Source of the DNA: Schistosoma haematobium
Taxonomy: Eukaryota; Platyhelminthes; Trematoda; Strigeidida; Schistosomatidae
Assembly: GCF_000699445.3 (NCBI RefSeq)
Contig: NC_067195.1
Coordinates: 69,126,591 to 69,190,590, forward strand
DNA length: 64,000 bases
Reading direction: 5' to 3'
The position numbers and the translations under genes were made by a program. The notes under the pieces were generated by a model. The model did not search any database. It saw nothing but the letters and a program-made list of their open reading frames with translations, and had not been told where the DNA came from. This document shows positions 50,039 to 62,074 of the stretch, piece by piece. Each line of letters begins with the position of its first letter. Within the stretch, counting starts at the first letter, position 1.

Positions 50039-53000
50039 CTAGAAAATAATGGATCGATTTTGTGCCTGTCGATCTACAACTATTATTTAACTTAGCCGGA
50101 CAGAAATTTGTCTTTTTTCTGGCTTGAAAACACAAATATACGCGTAATTGATATATAGAAATGTTGATATACATAAATACTAACAATTTCAGTCAAAAAT
50201 TTATAAATAACACTTAAACTGCACTGGATACAAAATTTAAAAAAAATATGTAAGTGTGAGCAAAACTGAAAAGTGAAAAACCAGCACAATCATGGTCGAC
50301 ATTACCAAATATTTTACTATGTCCAACCCACTCCCCGTCATCCTCTACAAGCATAACGTATATGGAACGAAAATCATATCAGTATAGTTTTGGGAAAAAC
50401 AACCAAAACAACTAATTGCTTTAAAAACAACCATGTTGGAAAAGTGATAAGATTAAAATGAAAATCAATGACAATGACAGTTAAAGTAGTAAGATAGTAT
50501 AACAAGAATAACGAAAAACAACATTCACAGACATATGTAAATATGTCTACATTGGACACATATATAACATTGATATACATTTATGTAAAGCAAATAAAAG
50601 ACGGGACATTCCCGAGTTGAATATGACAGCATGCAATAGAAAACAGTGTGTATACTATAAATCAAAAACAGGGAAAAATAGAAGAGAAATTAATGACTCA
50701 TTCATACCTTTATGTTTACGAGATTTGTTTCGGGGTTTCCTTTATTGAAAATAGGAATAATAGTGATTGAAATAACGATCGCAATCATAATAACAATAAT
50801 AATATTGATAAAAAAAATATTGGAGAATTGTCAATTTGCAACATGTACACACATAAATATATATATATATATATACTGATGATTTAATATGCGTATAATT
50901 ATTACCTTATCTTTAATTATATAATAAATAATAAGACAAAAACCAAGTCAAAAATGAGCATAATAATAGAAATAATGAATCAAGAAGTTTTTGATTGACT
51001 TTATCACTGCATCCGTAACACACACATACACACTAAACCGATAATATTGAATAAATTGGTAAATAAAGTATAAACGTCAATAAACAAGTAGCTACGGTTA
51101 GACAGACAGATGAACAGAGAATACAGATCAATAAATTTTTAGCATATTTCTTTTAATGTTAAAATATTTTCACGTTCAGCTGAAATGTTATTTTCAGGTT
51201 ATCTGGTAGTAATCACTAACGCGACATATAGACATGTGACGTTACCGTATTAACCAATTTCAACTATAAACGTCAACATAAGTTTAAGATACAACAGGTC
51301 TATTTATTTATAACACTAAGCTGAATAGCTTAAAGAAACTCGTTCATATATAGAAGTCGTGACGGGCAGACATGTCAATTCTCAAGTTATTTTACATATC
51401 GAGTTCCATGCCACAAAATGGTCACCTATTCACTTTTACCACAACACCTTAATGTGGGAAAATAATTCATAGTAAGTGTTATATCCGAACGAAGAATAAA
51501 TGAATGGTAACTGATAAGGATTATTTAGGGACTATTATTACATATATTCTTGTTGGGTGACTATTAATTAACTAGATTATATGTATACTCATTTTCCTCT
51601 TATCATAAGCTTTCATATGACCGATTGGCTACTGTTATACGATTTGCCATTTTTAATCTATTCCCAGTTTATTAGCTACAGTCTCCTAAACTCATAGCCA
51701 CTTCTGGCTCAATCCTATAAAGCTATTATTTTGCATTTTATGGGGTGATGCTGTCTAGTCTGCTTGTATATAAACCAAGTACGTCTGAAATATACGATTT
51801 ATACAGCGGAGGCTGAGATTGTGTTCTGGACTCAACGGGCAGGGCTAAGCGAGAAACTACTATTTCGAGGACCAATAAGGATTTAGTGTTGGTTGATGTA
51901 TCACTGGTTTAGCACAGGGACATACAAGCCGGTATTCTGATTGGCGATTTTATCACATGGTAATTGACAGGGGCAGAAGTCATTACAACAAGAGAGCCAC
52001 TGAGATAAGATTTGCAAAACGTGGTCGAGAGTGGCATGTAGACTGACCTTGTCCACAGTAGAACCACCACTACTTATACAGACACATGCACTCCTTGACT
52101 ATTTTCAACAACTAACCGAATAAAGTGAATGTTAGAACCTGCCAGTTTAGGAAGTAATCCGCATTTAGATAGTGCTGCATCAAACATACAAACACTGATT
52201 AGGAGAAATTGGGGTTCAATTTCACAAAGAAACCATATCATCTTTGTACCCAATGTTGAAATTTTTTGCTCCAGGTAGTAAAGTAGATTTTACCCGGAGA
52301 TATAATATTTATGGTGCCAAAAGCTCGAATACAAATTCTTTCAAGGGTATCAACAATAAATCAGTACCATTGATGATGAGATATTAAATAACACTTAACT
52401 ACTATTATTATATGTTCGTGTTATAAATGTCAGCAAAGAAAACCTATGGACAGAATATACGAACAATATAAAAAGTGTAAATTCATAAAGAATAATGTTA
52501 CACAGCTGTGTTGTTGGCAAAAATTGATTTAAAAAACATTGGAAGAAATAATGACAATGAGAATAACAACAGCAACAAAACAAATGACTACAACAAGATT
52601 ATTCATTCATTTTTACTAACATATTTGTAGTATTTAATATTAAACCTTTTCACATTGAAATGAAAAGTTTTCCTGAAAAAAAGACTTCGGATAATCAAAA
52701 ATCCTAACGATGAATAAGAAAATCAAGCAAACGTAGTTTTTGGATTTTTTTTTTCTTTTTTCTGTTACACATTCTCTTTTTCCTTGTCTCTCACTTTTCT
52801 GAAAGATGAAAAGTTCATTCCTACTGATAGAAGATATACATATTTTGTCAGTCTGTTTAGTAAGTCAGTAATTAGTAATATGAGATAGATTAAAAAGACA
52901 CAACTATTTGAAAGACATTTTAACAAAATTAATATACAGAGCTGAAGGTAATTATTATGAGGAAGAATAAAACAGAAATATTTGTCAGCATCATATTCAA

Positions 53001-53934
53001 TTTTAGTGACATATATATTCCGTTCGAACCCCTACCCCACCCAACAACGCCTAATATACTGTTAGTTTATTGGAACAGTTGCTCGACAAGGCATCGAAAC
53101 TTAACGACTAAAGTTTGGAAAGCAAGATAGACCTACTACAAGTGCAGATCGGTGGTTTATGCTGCAACATCATAGTGAAATAAAGAGATAACAGTGAAAA
53201 TATCACAATGATTAGCGAGTTGAAAATCATATGCATCAGAAGAAAAAACAAAAGAAATCAAAGAATAAAAATAAGGAACAAAGCTCAAGATCTAGATGAA
53301 GATAAAGGATGAATGAAATCGAGACAGTGTCAGCCTTAAAGCAGATTACTTAAAGCAGATAATTCAAATCAAAGTTAACGACAAGCTGTGATCTAAATGT
53401 GAACGTTCCAATAAAGGGCCTTTAGTAGGATGATTTATACCCCGCAGAACGTCTTCAAATAACAGAGTCTAATAGAAAATAATAAATGAATTTAAACTAA
53501 GAACAATTATTTTAAATATTTTAAGTCATAAAATTCATCAAAATATTGGAAACTCAAACATTAATTGAAAATATACTGAAATATCATTTCATTTCATTGT
53601 AAGTCCTCATACATTATAGTTTTAGCGAGGTACAAGTTACTCGACTATGATACATCATAAATGTAATCCGAAGAGTCATATAAATTATCACTAATCACTT
53701 TGGATTTATCAAACACAAAAAAACACTAACTATCAAATGAACTTGGTATGAAAGTATGAATCTTATGTGAAAAAGGTAATTCCAAACATTCATGAAATTA
53801 TATAGTCTATAATGTAGCACAATCGGGAAATATCACTTCTTAAAATGTATGAAATTAGTACACAAACTAATACATTTTTTATTAGTTATAAATGCCACTT
53901 TTATCATTCTGATCATCAATCTCTACAACAGACA

Positions 53935-53991
<57 letters not shown>

Positions 53992-56900
53992 GCGAGTATT
54001 TCAATTTGATATAGATAAGATATATTAAGTAACTTACTGTGAATTGTCCTGATAATCTGTTGGTGGTCTCATATAGAAGCCATGATATGATATGTAATCC
54101 CTGAAAGTAAATAAATAGATAAAAAGACAATGAGAGTAGTGTTTATGGTAAATATTTGCAATTACAGAAACAATTTATTGAAATGATGATGAAGAAATAA
54201 AAATGGGAGTGAATTTCAATTAAATAAAAATTTAACTATTATTTGCTTTCTCTCTATCTCTAAATTACTGTTTATCTATAAAATGTTTGTTTTAAGAATT
54301 TACAGAATAAAACGTTGAAGATATTTACATATTTAGAAATTTATCAGTATAATTTTCATCTTGCAAATTTTAATAGACACGTGTTTAATGAAAACTAATG
54401 TTAAACAAGTGCATAGTACAATAAATACACATATGACTAACCTAACTGAAAAACAATGAACTTGTTATAGTACATATGATACATAAATTAAACAAAAAGA
54501 GCGTTGATAGAGAAATACCACAAATTTATCTAGTAGCTATGCTTAATGAGTAAAATGTTTACAGAAAATAAATCTAAAATACTATTACATATATGAGCTG
54601 AAATGATGGTGATTAGCAATGGAATTCAGGACGTGAGTTTCGTCCTATCCGGGACTCGTCAGCTGGATGTACCTGCATCTCAGAGTTGATATTCACTCCA
54701 GGACTAAAAGACTCAAGTAACCAATACAAAAAAGAATTATTACATATACGGCCTTCAAAATCTACCTAATTAATACAACTGGTCTCGTTTTCTTACTGAT
54801 AAAATGAGTTTTTCATTTGACGAATACATCGAAGTAACTTAAAGATAATTATCATCAACTTTTGTCAAGGAAAGCAGAAAACACTTAGGGATGCTTTGCA
54901 TACTCCTTAATTAAGTGAGGAAAAAAGATAGATGAATTCACCATAAGCAAATATTACAATGGAGGGTGACTTGTGACATCGATTAGACCCATATGATTAG
55001 TATCAAGGGTAACCCATTTTTAATGACTGTTTACTGAGAACATGAAGTTTGTGCCTATTAAATATTGTAATCCAAGAATTTAGTGCAAACTATGCTACTT
55101 TACCAGGTATAGATTAATGCACTCAGTTAAGAACGATACTCCAAATGTAAAGGCTATTCAGCCTAATTAAAATAGATGGGACATGATTCAAACCTAGGAT
55201 TTAGTATCTAGATAACAAACGCTTCAACTAATGAGACATTGCTCCACTAATAACACCCTGTTTGTTTATTCATATAATAATCAATAAAACTACGTTATTA
55301 GCGTGAAATTTACACTAGAAACAAGCCTATATAATATAAATGTAGCTAAAAATGTGAAAGTATCATATAGATTTATTGACATCCTACACTGGTAGCTCGT
55401 GTAGATAAGGTATACGTCAAATCAAAATTAATAACTTGAAATCTGTACACTTAAATGAAAATCTATACGCTTATATTGACTCACGATTCTGCCAACCTTA
55501 AGGTCAAATAATGAAAGAAATATCTAGTAAGATTTATAAACAACAACAACATTATTATTAATGCATCTATTTATATTGACGAGAAACTATTAGATGAAAA
55601 AGGAAACGTTGCAACTACATTAAAAATTATTTTAAATAAAATAGATCAACATTTTGGAAAATAACTATTTTTCATTCACTTGATATTGTTTTACTTGAAT
55701 CTTCCCATTGATGTTTTAGGACTGAAATTGATCAGTCTCTTATTGGCATATGTGCATACTGTGCGTATGCCTCGATATTGCCTTAATTTACAAGCATTAT
55801 AAGCAAAGATGGATAGTGGCTAGCAGTGGAATCCAGGACGCGCGTTTCGTCCTGTTTGGGACTCGTCAGCTGGATGTACCTGCATCTCAGAGTTGATGTT
55901 CACTCTGGGACTCGAACTCAGTACCGTTCGCTTCAAACGCCATCGCGTTATCCACTTAGCTACTGAGTCCTGATAGCCACTTGCTTGTGCAATGGGTTGA
56001 AGTTTAATTCACTTGATATTGTTTTACTTGAATCTTCCCATAGATCAATTTCAGTCCTAAAACATCAATGGGGAGATTCAAGTAAAACAATATCAAGTGA
56101 ATTAAACTTCAACCCATTGCACAAGCAAGTGGCTATCAGGACTCAGTAGCTAAGTGGATAACGCGATGGCGTTTGAAGCGAACGGTACTGAGTTCGAGTC
56201 CCGGAGTGAACATCAACTCTGAGATGCAGGTACATCCAGCTGACGAGTCCCAAACAGGACGAAACGCGCGTCCTGGATTCCACTGCTAGCCACTATCCAT
56301 CTTTGCTTATAATGCTTGTAAATTAGGGCAATATCGAGGCAACTAAAGAGAGTAAGAACGAAGATTCGTGCAGAATAATATGAGTTCATCTTATTTCGTT
56401 AGGTTCTCATCAGCTACTTACAACCAATAATATTTTAAAATCAGATATTGACATACAAGTACGAAGGTGATTAGAGATGAACATTTGTACCATGATGTAG
56501 CAAGGATTCTAATGGAGTTAATAAGGTCGTGAAATTCTTTTTGTTTCGGATAGATAAATAAAGTTAATCTACATTCAGTTACTTCAATACACAATCATCT
56601 AATATCTGATAACTCTATGACTTATGATCTCCAGTTCAATGTTCAAGAATTTTTCCTCTCAAACTTTATCCATCCGAAACAAAAATTTTCATGACATTAT
56701 TAACTCCATTGGAATTCTCGCAACAATATGATACACATATTCATCTCTAATCACCTTCATACTTGTACGTATGTCAATATCTGTAATAACGTTGATTTTT
56801 AATATCATAGGTTGCGAGTAGCTTATGAGAACCTAACGAAATAAGATGAACTCATATTATTCTGCACCAATCTTTGTTTTTGCTGTCTTTAAAACAATAA

Positions 56901-59900
56901 AGGGAACTATGCGTATGAAAAAAATTAAATTGTAATATGATAAGAATACAATTTTGTGATAAGTCACAATGAAAAAACAGATCTACAAATAGGTATATAC
57001 TCACGGTTCTTCGTAATCGCGACTATATTTCTCTGTTTTGCGATATAAACCAGCCAGTTTAACAGCGAAAATAATAGCGGGAATGAAAAGAAGTAGTGTA
57101 AATCCTAATCCAGTCCAAAATGCATTCTGACGAATCAAAGACAAGAAAACAAATATTTATTTCCTGTAACAAATGATCTACACATATTTACACATATAAT
57201 AGTTACTGTTGAAGGAAATCTGAAAAAAGTACATTATTGTGATGTTGAATTAATTAGACTAATTGGACCAATATGATCGATAGAAATCAACCAGCACTAA
57301 GAATTGGACTAATCTGATGGTAGTTAGACAACGATGTGTTTATTTATTAGGACAGTCATATTTATGAACTTAATTATTGTGGATAGTAATAGTTTCAGCG
57401 ATAGTCAAGGCAATATACATACAAATAATAATAAACACTGAAATCTAGACACTCATCAGATGAATAGGGTAACAATACAAACGATCACTACGAAATACAC
57501 AGATAAATGTACACTTACAAATGGCATTAAAAATGTATAACAAACTGAATCGACTCCACGTTTGGCAGCTAAACGAAGTGACTGACACGGAATATCATGC
57601 CAAGTGGCTATAACAGCCAATTGTAATTCTTTAGTTAAAAGTAAATGGAATCTGTTAACTCCACGATTCATAGACTGAAAAAATAACGTGTTTTTTTTTT
57701 ATTAAAAAAATGCATGAGCAATCAACGAATTAGTAGTGAGCTAAATAATATAAATTAGAATATTAAAACAATGAGAATGATAAAATTATTTCAATACATT
57801 TGTTTGTCTTGTTTTCTAGTTCTCTAATATGAAATACAGTTAATCTGTAAATGTTAACATTGACTGGTACTAGTACTAAATGGGCAAATGTTATAAAAAA
57901 ATATGGTCTTATATAAATATCATGGTTGACTGACCGATATGCACAAAACAAAAACACTGACAAAATGTAATAAACAATTGTAAACCAGTAAGTAAATATT
58001 ATTTGATTGTTAAGATCTATACAAAACAAAAGTAAACAGTTGAGCATCATGATGATGATCATTATCACTGTGTTATTGAAATGCCACAGAAATAATATAC
58101 AGACAAAATCGACTCATATAATGTAAACTAGTCGCATGAATAATGCATAATGGCACACTAAACATGATCGTATTTCGTCATAAATCAGTAGTATGCATAT
58201 ATTACTAAATTTATTTATCTGAATTACTAGAAAATTCAGAACACTTTCCAGTACACACCAGTAATTGAACAATGGTTAGCTGTTCATAATTGATTACTTG
58301 CTTACATCTAATTTGACCTATATGTGTATAAACATTTTTTATGCTTTATCTCTAACATACTCTGACAACAATAACAATAAATAAAGTCAAAATAGACTCA
58401 GTGACATATTTTCACCAGTAACCGTATCTGAATGACAACGATTATGTATGTACTAGTGAATAAGTTGATATCTGTCCGTAATGAAAAATCGATCAAAATA
58501 GCTTAAATTAAAATGAAAAATATATATATCTACCTTTCAAGTGTACATATGAAGAAAATGCGATCGTATAAATCGATGGTTAAAATATGTTAGACACAAC
58601 TGAGAATAAACTTTTTTTTAAAATCATTCTTCAAAAAATATAGACATTAAAATGTCAGTGTAGGTGGATTATCTTTTAATCGATTAAAAAAATATAACAT
58701 AATAAACTAATAATCACTTTCATAATAACAATCTTCTAAATTTGATTACAGGCAATCCTTTCTATCTTTAATACTAGCTAATTCGCATTGATTGATAATC
58801 TAGCCCTAGTTATTAATGTCCCATCTAGAAAACTTACATAGTGTTAGACTTAGTACATAAACCAATTTTCATGCTTTTAAATATCATTGTAAACATTTAA
58901 CACCATAATTCCTAATCAATATAAATATTACCGTGACCACATGACGTGTTCTATACCATTGAGAATATTATTTGAATAAATGATTTCACATTATAGTGCC
59001 AAATTTCTTGCTGTTAAAATTACACACCCTAATCTTCGACTGAGTTAACCAATAAATCTACGAGACACACTATTCAGTTAGCGTTGATTGAACAGTAAGT
59101 AGAATTGTTTTTCTAAATATTTATTGGTACGAATATGAATAAGTAGATAAATGAAAATCAAGTGAAAAGCTTTTGTATGTGCATAAATTACACTTACAGA
59201 CTGGATGGAAGTAGATAACGTTTGATTGTATCTATTAAGATTGTTAATTACAAAATTCATTTGATCCGGTAAACTATTGAATCGGACAAACAAGGTGTAA
59301 ATGTTACCACGAGTGGCATCTAATTTCACAGGTCCATTCACAAGAGTTTGAATATGTGGAGCTAAAGATTCCTTTATATTTTCAAAGAAAAAAAAGCAGA
59401 GAAGTTTACCAGTAAGACAATAACAGATACATAACATGTAGGCAACAAAATAACTTGAAAGATAACTATGATAAAATAACCATAACCTACGTCAGAAACC
59501 TACATTGAAAGTTCAATACGTCATGTGTATTCCGAGTCAATAGATGAATCTCGGGGTAGGAGATCAGCCCCTAAATCATCACATGGAAATATTATCTCTA
59601 AAATAACGTTTATGTAATGTTGACACATCAACAAGAACCTTGTTACATCGATGAAAAATAAATGGGAAAGTATGACATTTAAGAACTAATAACAAACGCA
59701 TGTATGCAATCAATGCTACGTATTCTATCATATAGTGGAGGAACTTATATTTAGTCATTTAATATGGAATTCTTCAAAATCCATAAAACCAAATTATTTC
59801 TTAAAATGTAAACTGTCGGATCTGCAATCACTCAGTAACTGAGGCGAATATAATTCAGTTATTTGAGAGTTTTATATTTACAGATGCTGTTGCCCTTTTT

Positions 59901-62024
59901 CCACTCCTTGAAGACATTGCGAACCAATAGACTTGGTTAGAATGCATAGAAACAATCTGCAGTATATGCCATAAACACTTGTTGATAGCTAATTATAACA
60001 CTGTGTTCCTGTGTGATTCTTATCTACAATTGATATTTACGTGTATATAAAGACATTCTGAAGCAAATATCAACTGCTAACGTAGTGTAAAGTGGACAAA
60101 ACAATTATCGGTAATTCATTTGTATTGTTTCTTGAATCCCCCCATTGATGTTTGGGATTGCAATTGATCAGTTTTCTATTCTTGAAGAGAACGGTACTGG
60201 GTTTGATTCCCGGGGAGAACATCAACTCTGGCATGCAGGTGCATCCGGCTAATGACATAGCTTTGGGGATTAAAATGTCTTCTCTACAATTTCAACTTCA
60301 ATGTTTTTCCCATCATAATATGGTTACATGACGTGCTATTCGAATTTTTCACAGGATTATTGATTTTTAAACTTATTTTCATCTTTTTCAAAGCCATTGT
60401 GACCCCATTTGTGTACACCAAATGTACGTTTAGGTAATCTTGTTGACAAAATTAGAAATCAATCAAAATTGGACTACGTTTTATCGCTTAGGTTAGGACT
60501 AAGAATTTTATAAGAATCAAAGCTACAAGTGTTTACCTGAATTACCAAGTCATAATACATTCACAGCGTTATATCCTATTGTTATATCGTATTGTATAGT
60601 TATTAAGTAACCAGATTATTATATATCAATATGCATTCCTTTTATCATCAGCTTTCAAATAACCCATTAACCACTGTAGTGTGATTCACTGTTCTTATTC
60701 TGCCACCAATTTATTATCCTGTATCCGATTCACACATCCTTTCTCAATTCATCATGTAAAATTACTTCTTATTTGATGATGTGACGTGATTGGGCATGTC
60801 TGTACATAAACTGAATACGACTGAAAGATAATATTCATACAGTGGAGGTCGACTATTATGTACTGGACTCGGCGGGAAGGGCAAGGTGGGAAACCACTGT
60901 GTGGAGGACCAATAAGGATTTAGAGTTGTTCCAAGGTTATTAGTGCTGAAACGAATTCTCATTGGTGTTTTCTTTATATGATATTAGTGAGTGACTATAA
61001 GTCATAAGACAGCATCACAATACAAAAAGACAATGTAATTAGGATTTTTTTACATAAGTGAAAATATCTAGTTATAAATACCACATTCACATGGAAAATA
61101 TAAAAGGGATTATACAAATATGAACAAGACTCACCATATTTAAAGCCTTCAATCTTGACACAAATTCACCGAGATTGTCAATAAACGTTAGTGGAGTATT
61201 GACCTATTATACAAATAAAAACACATACTGTGAAGAAAACCATGATTCTGTTTTGAGCTTTTTCTTAAGGTTTTTCGAATGAAGATAGCAGTTTAAGAGA
61301 AAGAAATGATGTCAAAATAATAATCCTAATAATCATAATACACTTAAGTGAAAACATAGTCATAAACAGTGGAAACAAAGTTGTAAATTCATTACTGGAA
61401 CAATAGAACCAACCTTAAAAAGAATATATTTGTAAAATCTCAGCGAATGAATTTTAAGTAAATCCAACGTTTCGCCTGGCAATCTGGTCTATGTCTCAAA
61501 TTAACTCGGCGCCCAAATATTGTGAAACTATTCGTTCAAATTTAGACGAAAGTTCTTATTTAATAGAACCAAGCATTTATAACTATGAAACTGAGTGCTA
61601 AATAAAAATTGGTGAACAACTCAAGAAGTATGAAAATTATAGTCATCTCAAAGTATTTCACTCATAGCTCATTCGATATTGAAATGAGATCCCTTCTTTA
61701 TTTGCACCTATTCACTGCTTCCGTTACATGATCACAGCAATTAAAGTCTTCCCACAGCCATCGTAGTTATAAGAGGGAAGTGAAGGTAGTTTTGAGCAAG
61801 AAAGTTTCTATGCCCAGAAGTCGAAAATAAATAATATCAATTCATGCGATCGATTTGAAAATGATATTTCTTCCGTGATAATGAAAAAAACTATGATTGG
61901 TTTGAAGGAAAATACCAATGATTAAACTACAGGGACAATCAAATATTCAGTTTAATGACCGCAATCAGGGTATAAGTTACATTAGGAAAACAAAAATCCA
62001 GTCAGCCCTGATAACATAGGACCA

Positions 62025-62074
<50 letters not shown>

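Larger units (their letters stand above)
55768..56341. repeat. Near-perfect 273-bp inverted repeat with 28-bp loop
   Basis: Left arm 55768-56040 and right arm 56069-56341 are reverse complements with about three mismatches and no indels that I could find. Loop 56041-56068. Each arm carries one complete hammerhead element. DNA could extrude a cruciform, and RNA from either strand would form a long hairpin. Confidence 0.93.

Noticed and set aside
28900..54038. Direct splicing of the prominin tail exon (54038) to the unknown gene's exons at 29.07 or 28.90 kb
   Set aside because: The phase does not fit. With two leftover bases both joins reach early stops.
56395..56425. Hammerhead-like core on the minus strand: CTGATGAG, eight bases, then GAAA
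   Set aside because: The eight bases between the two core boxes (AACCTAAC) cannot pair to form stem II, and the other arm of the foldback has CTTATGAG. Treated as coincidence.
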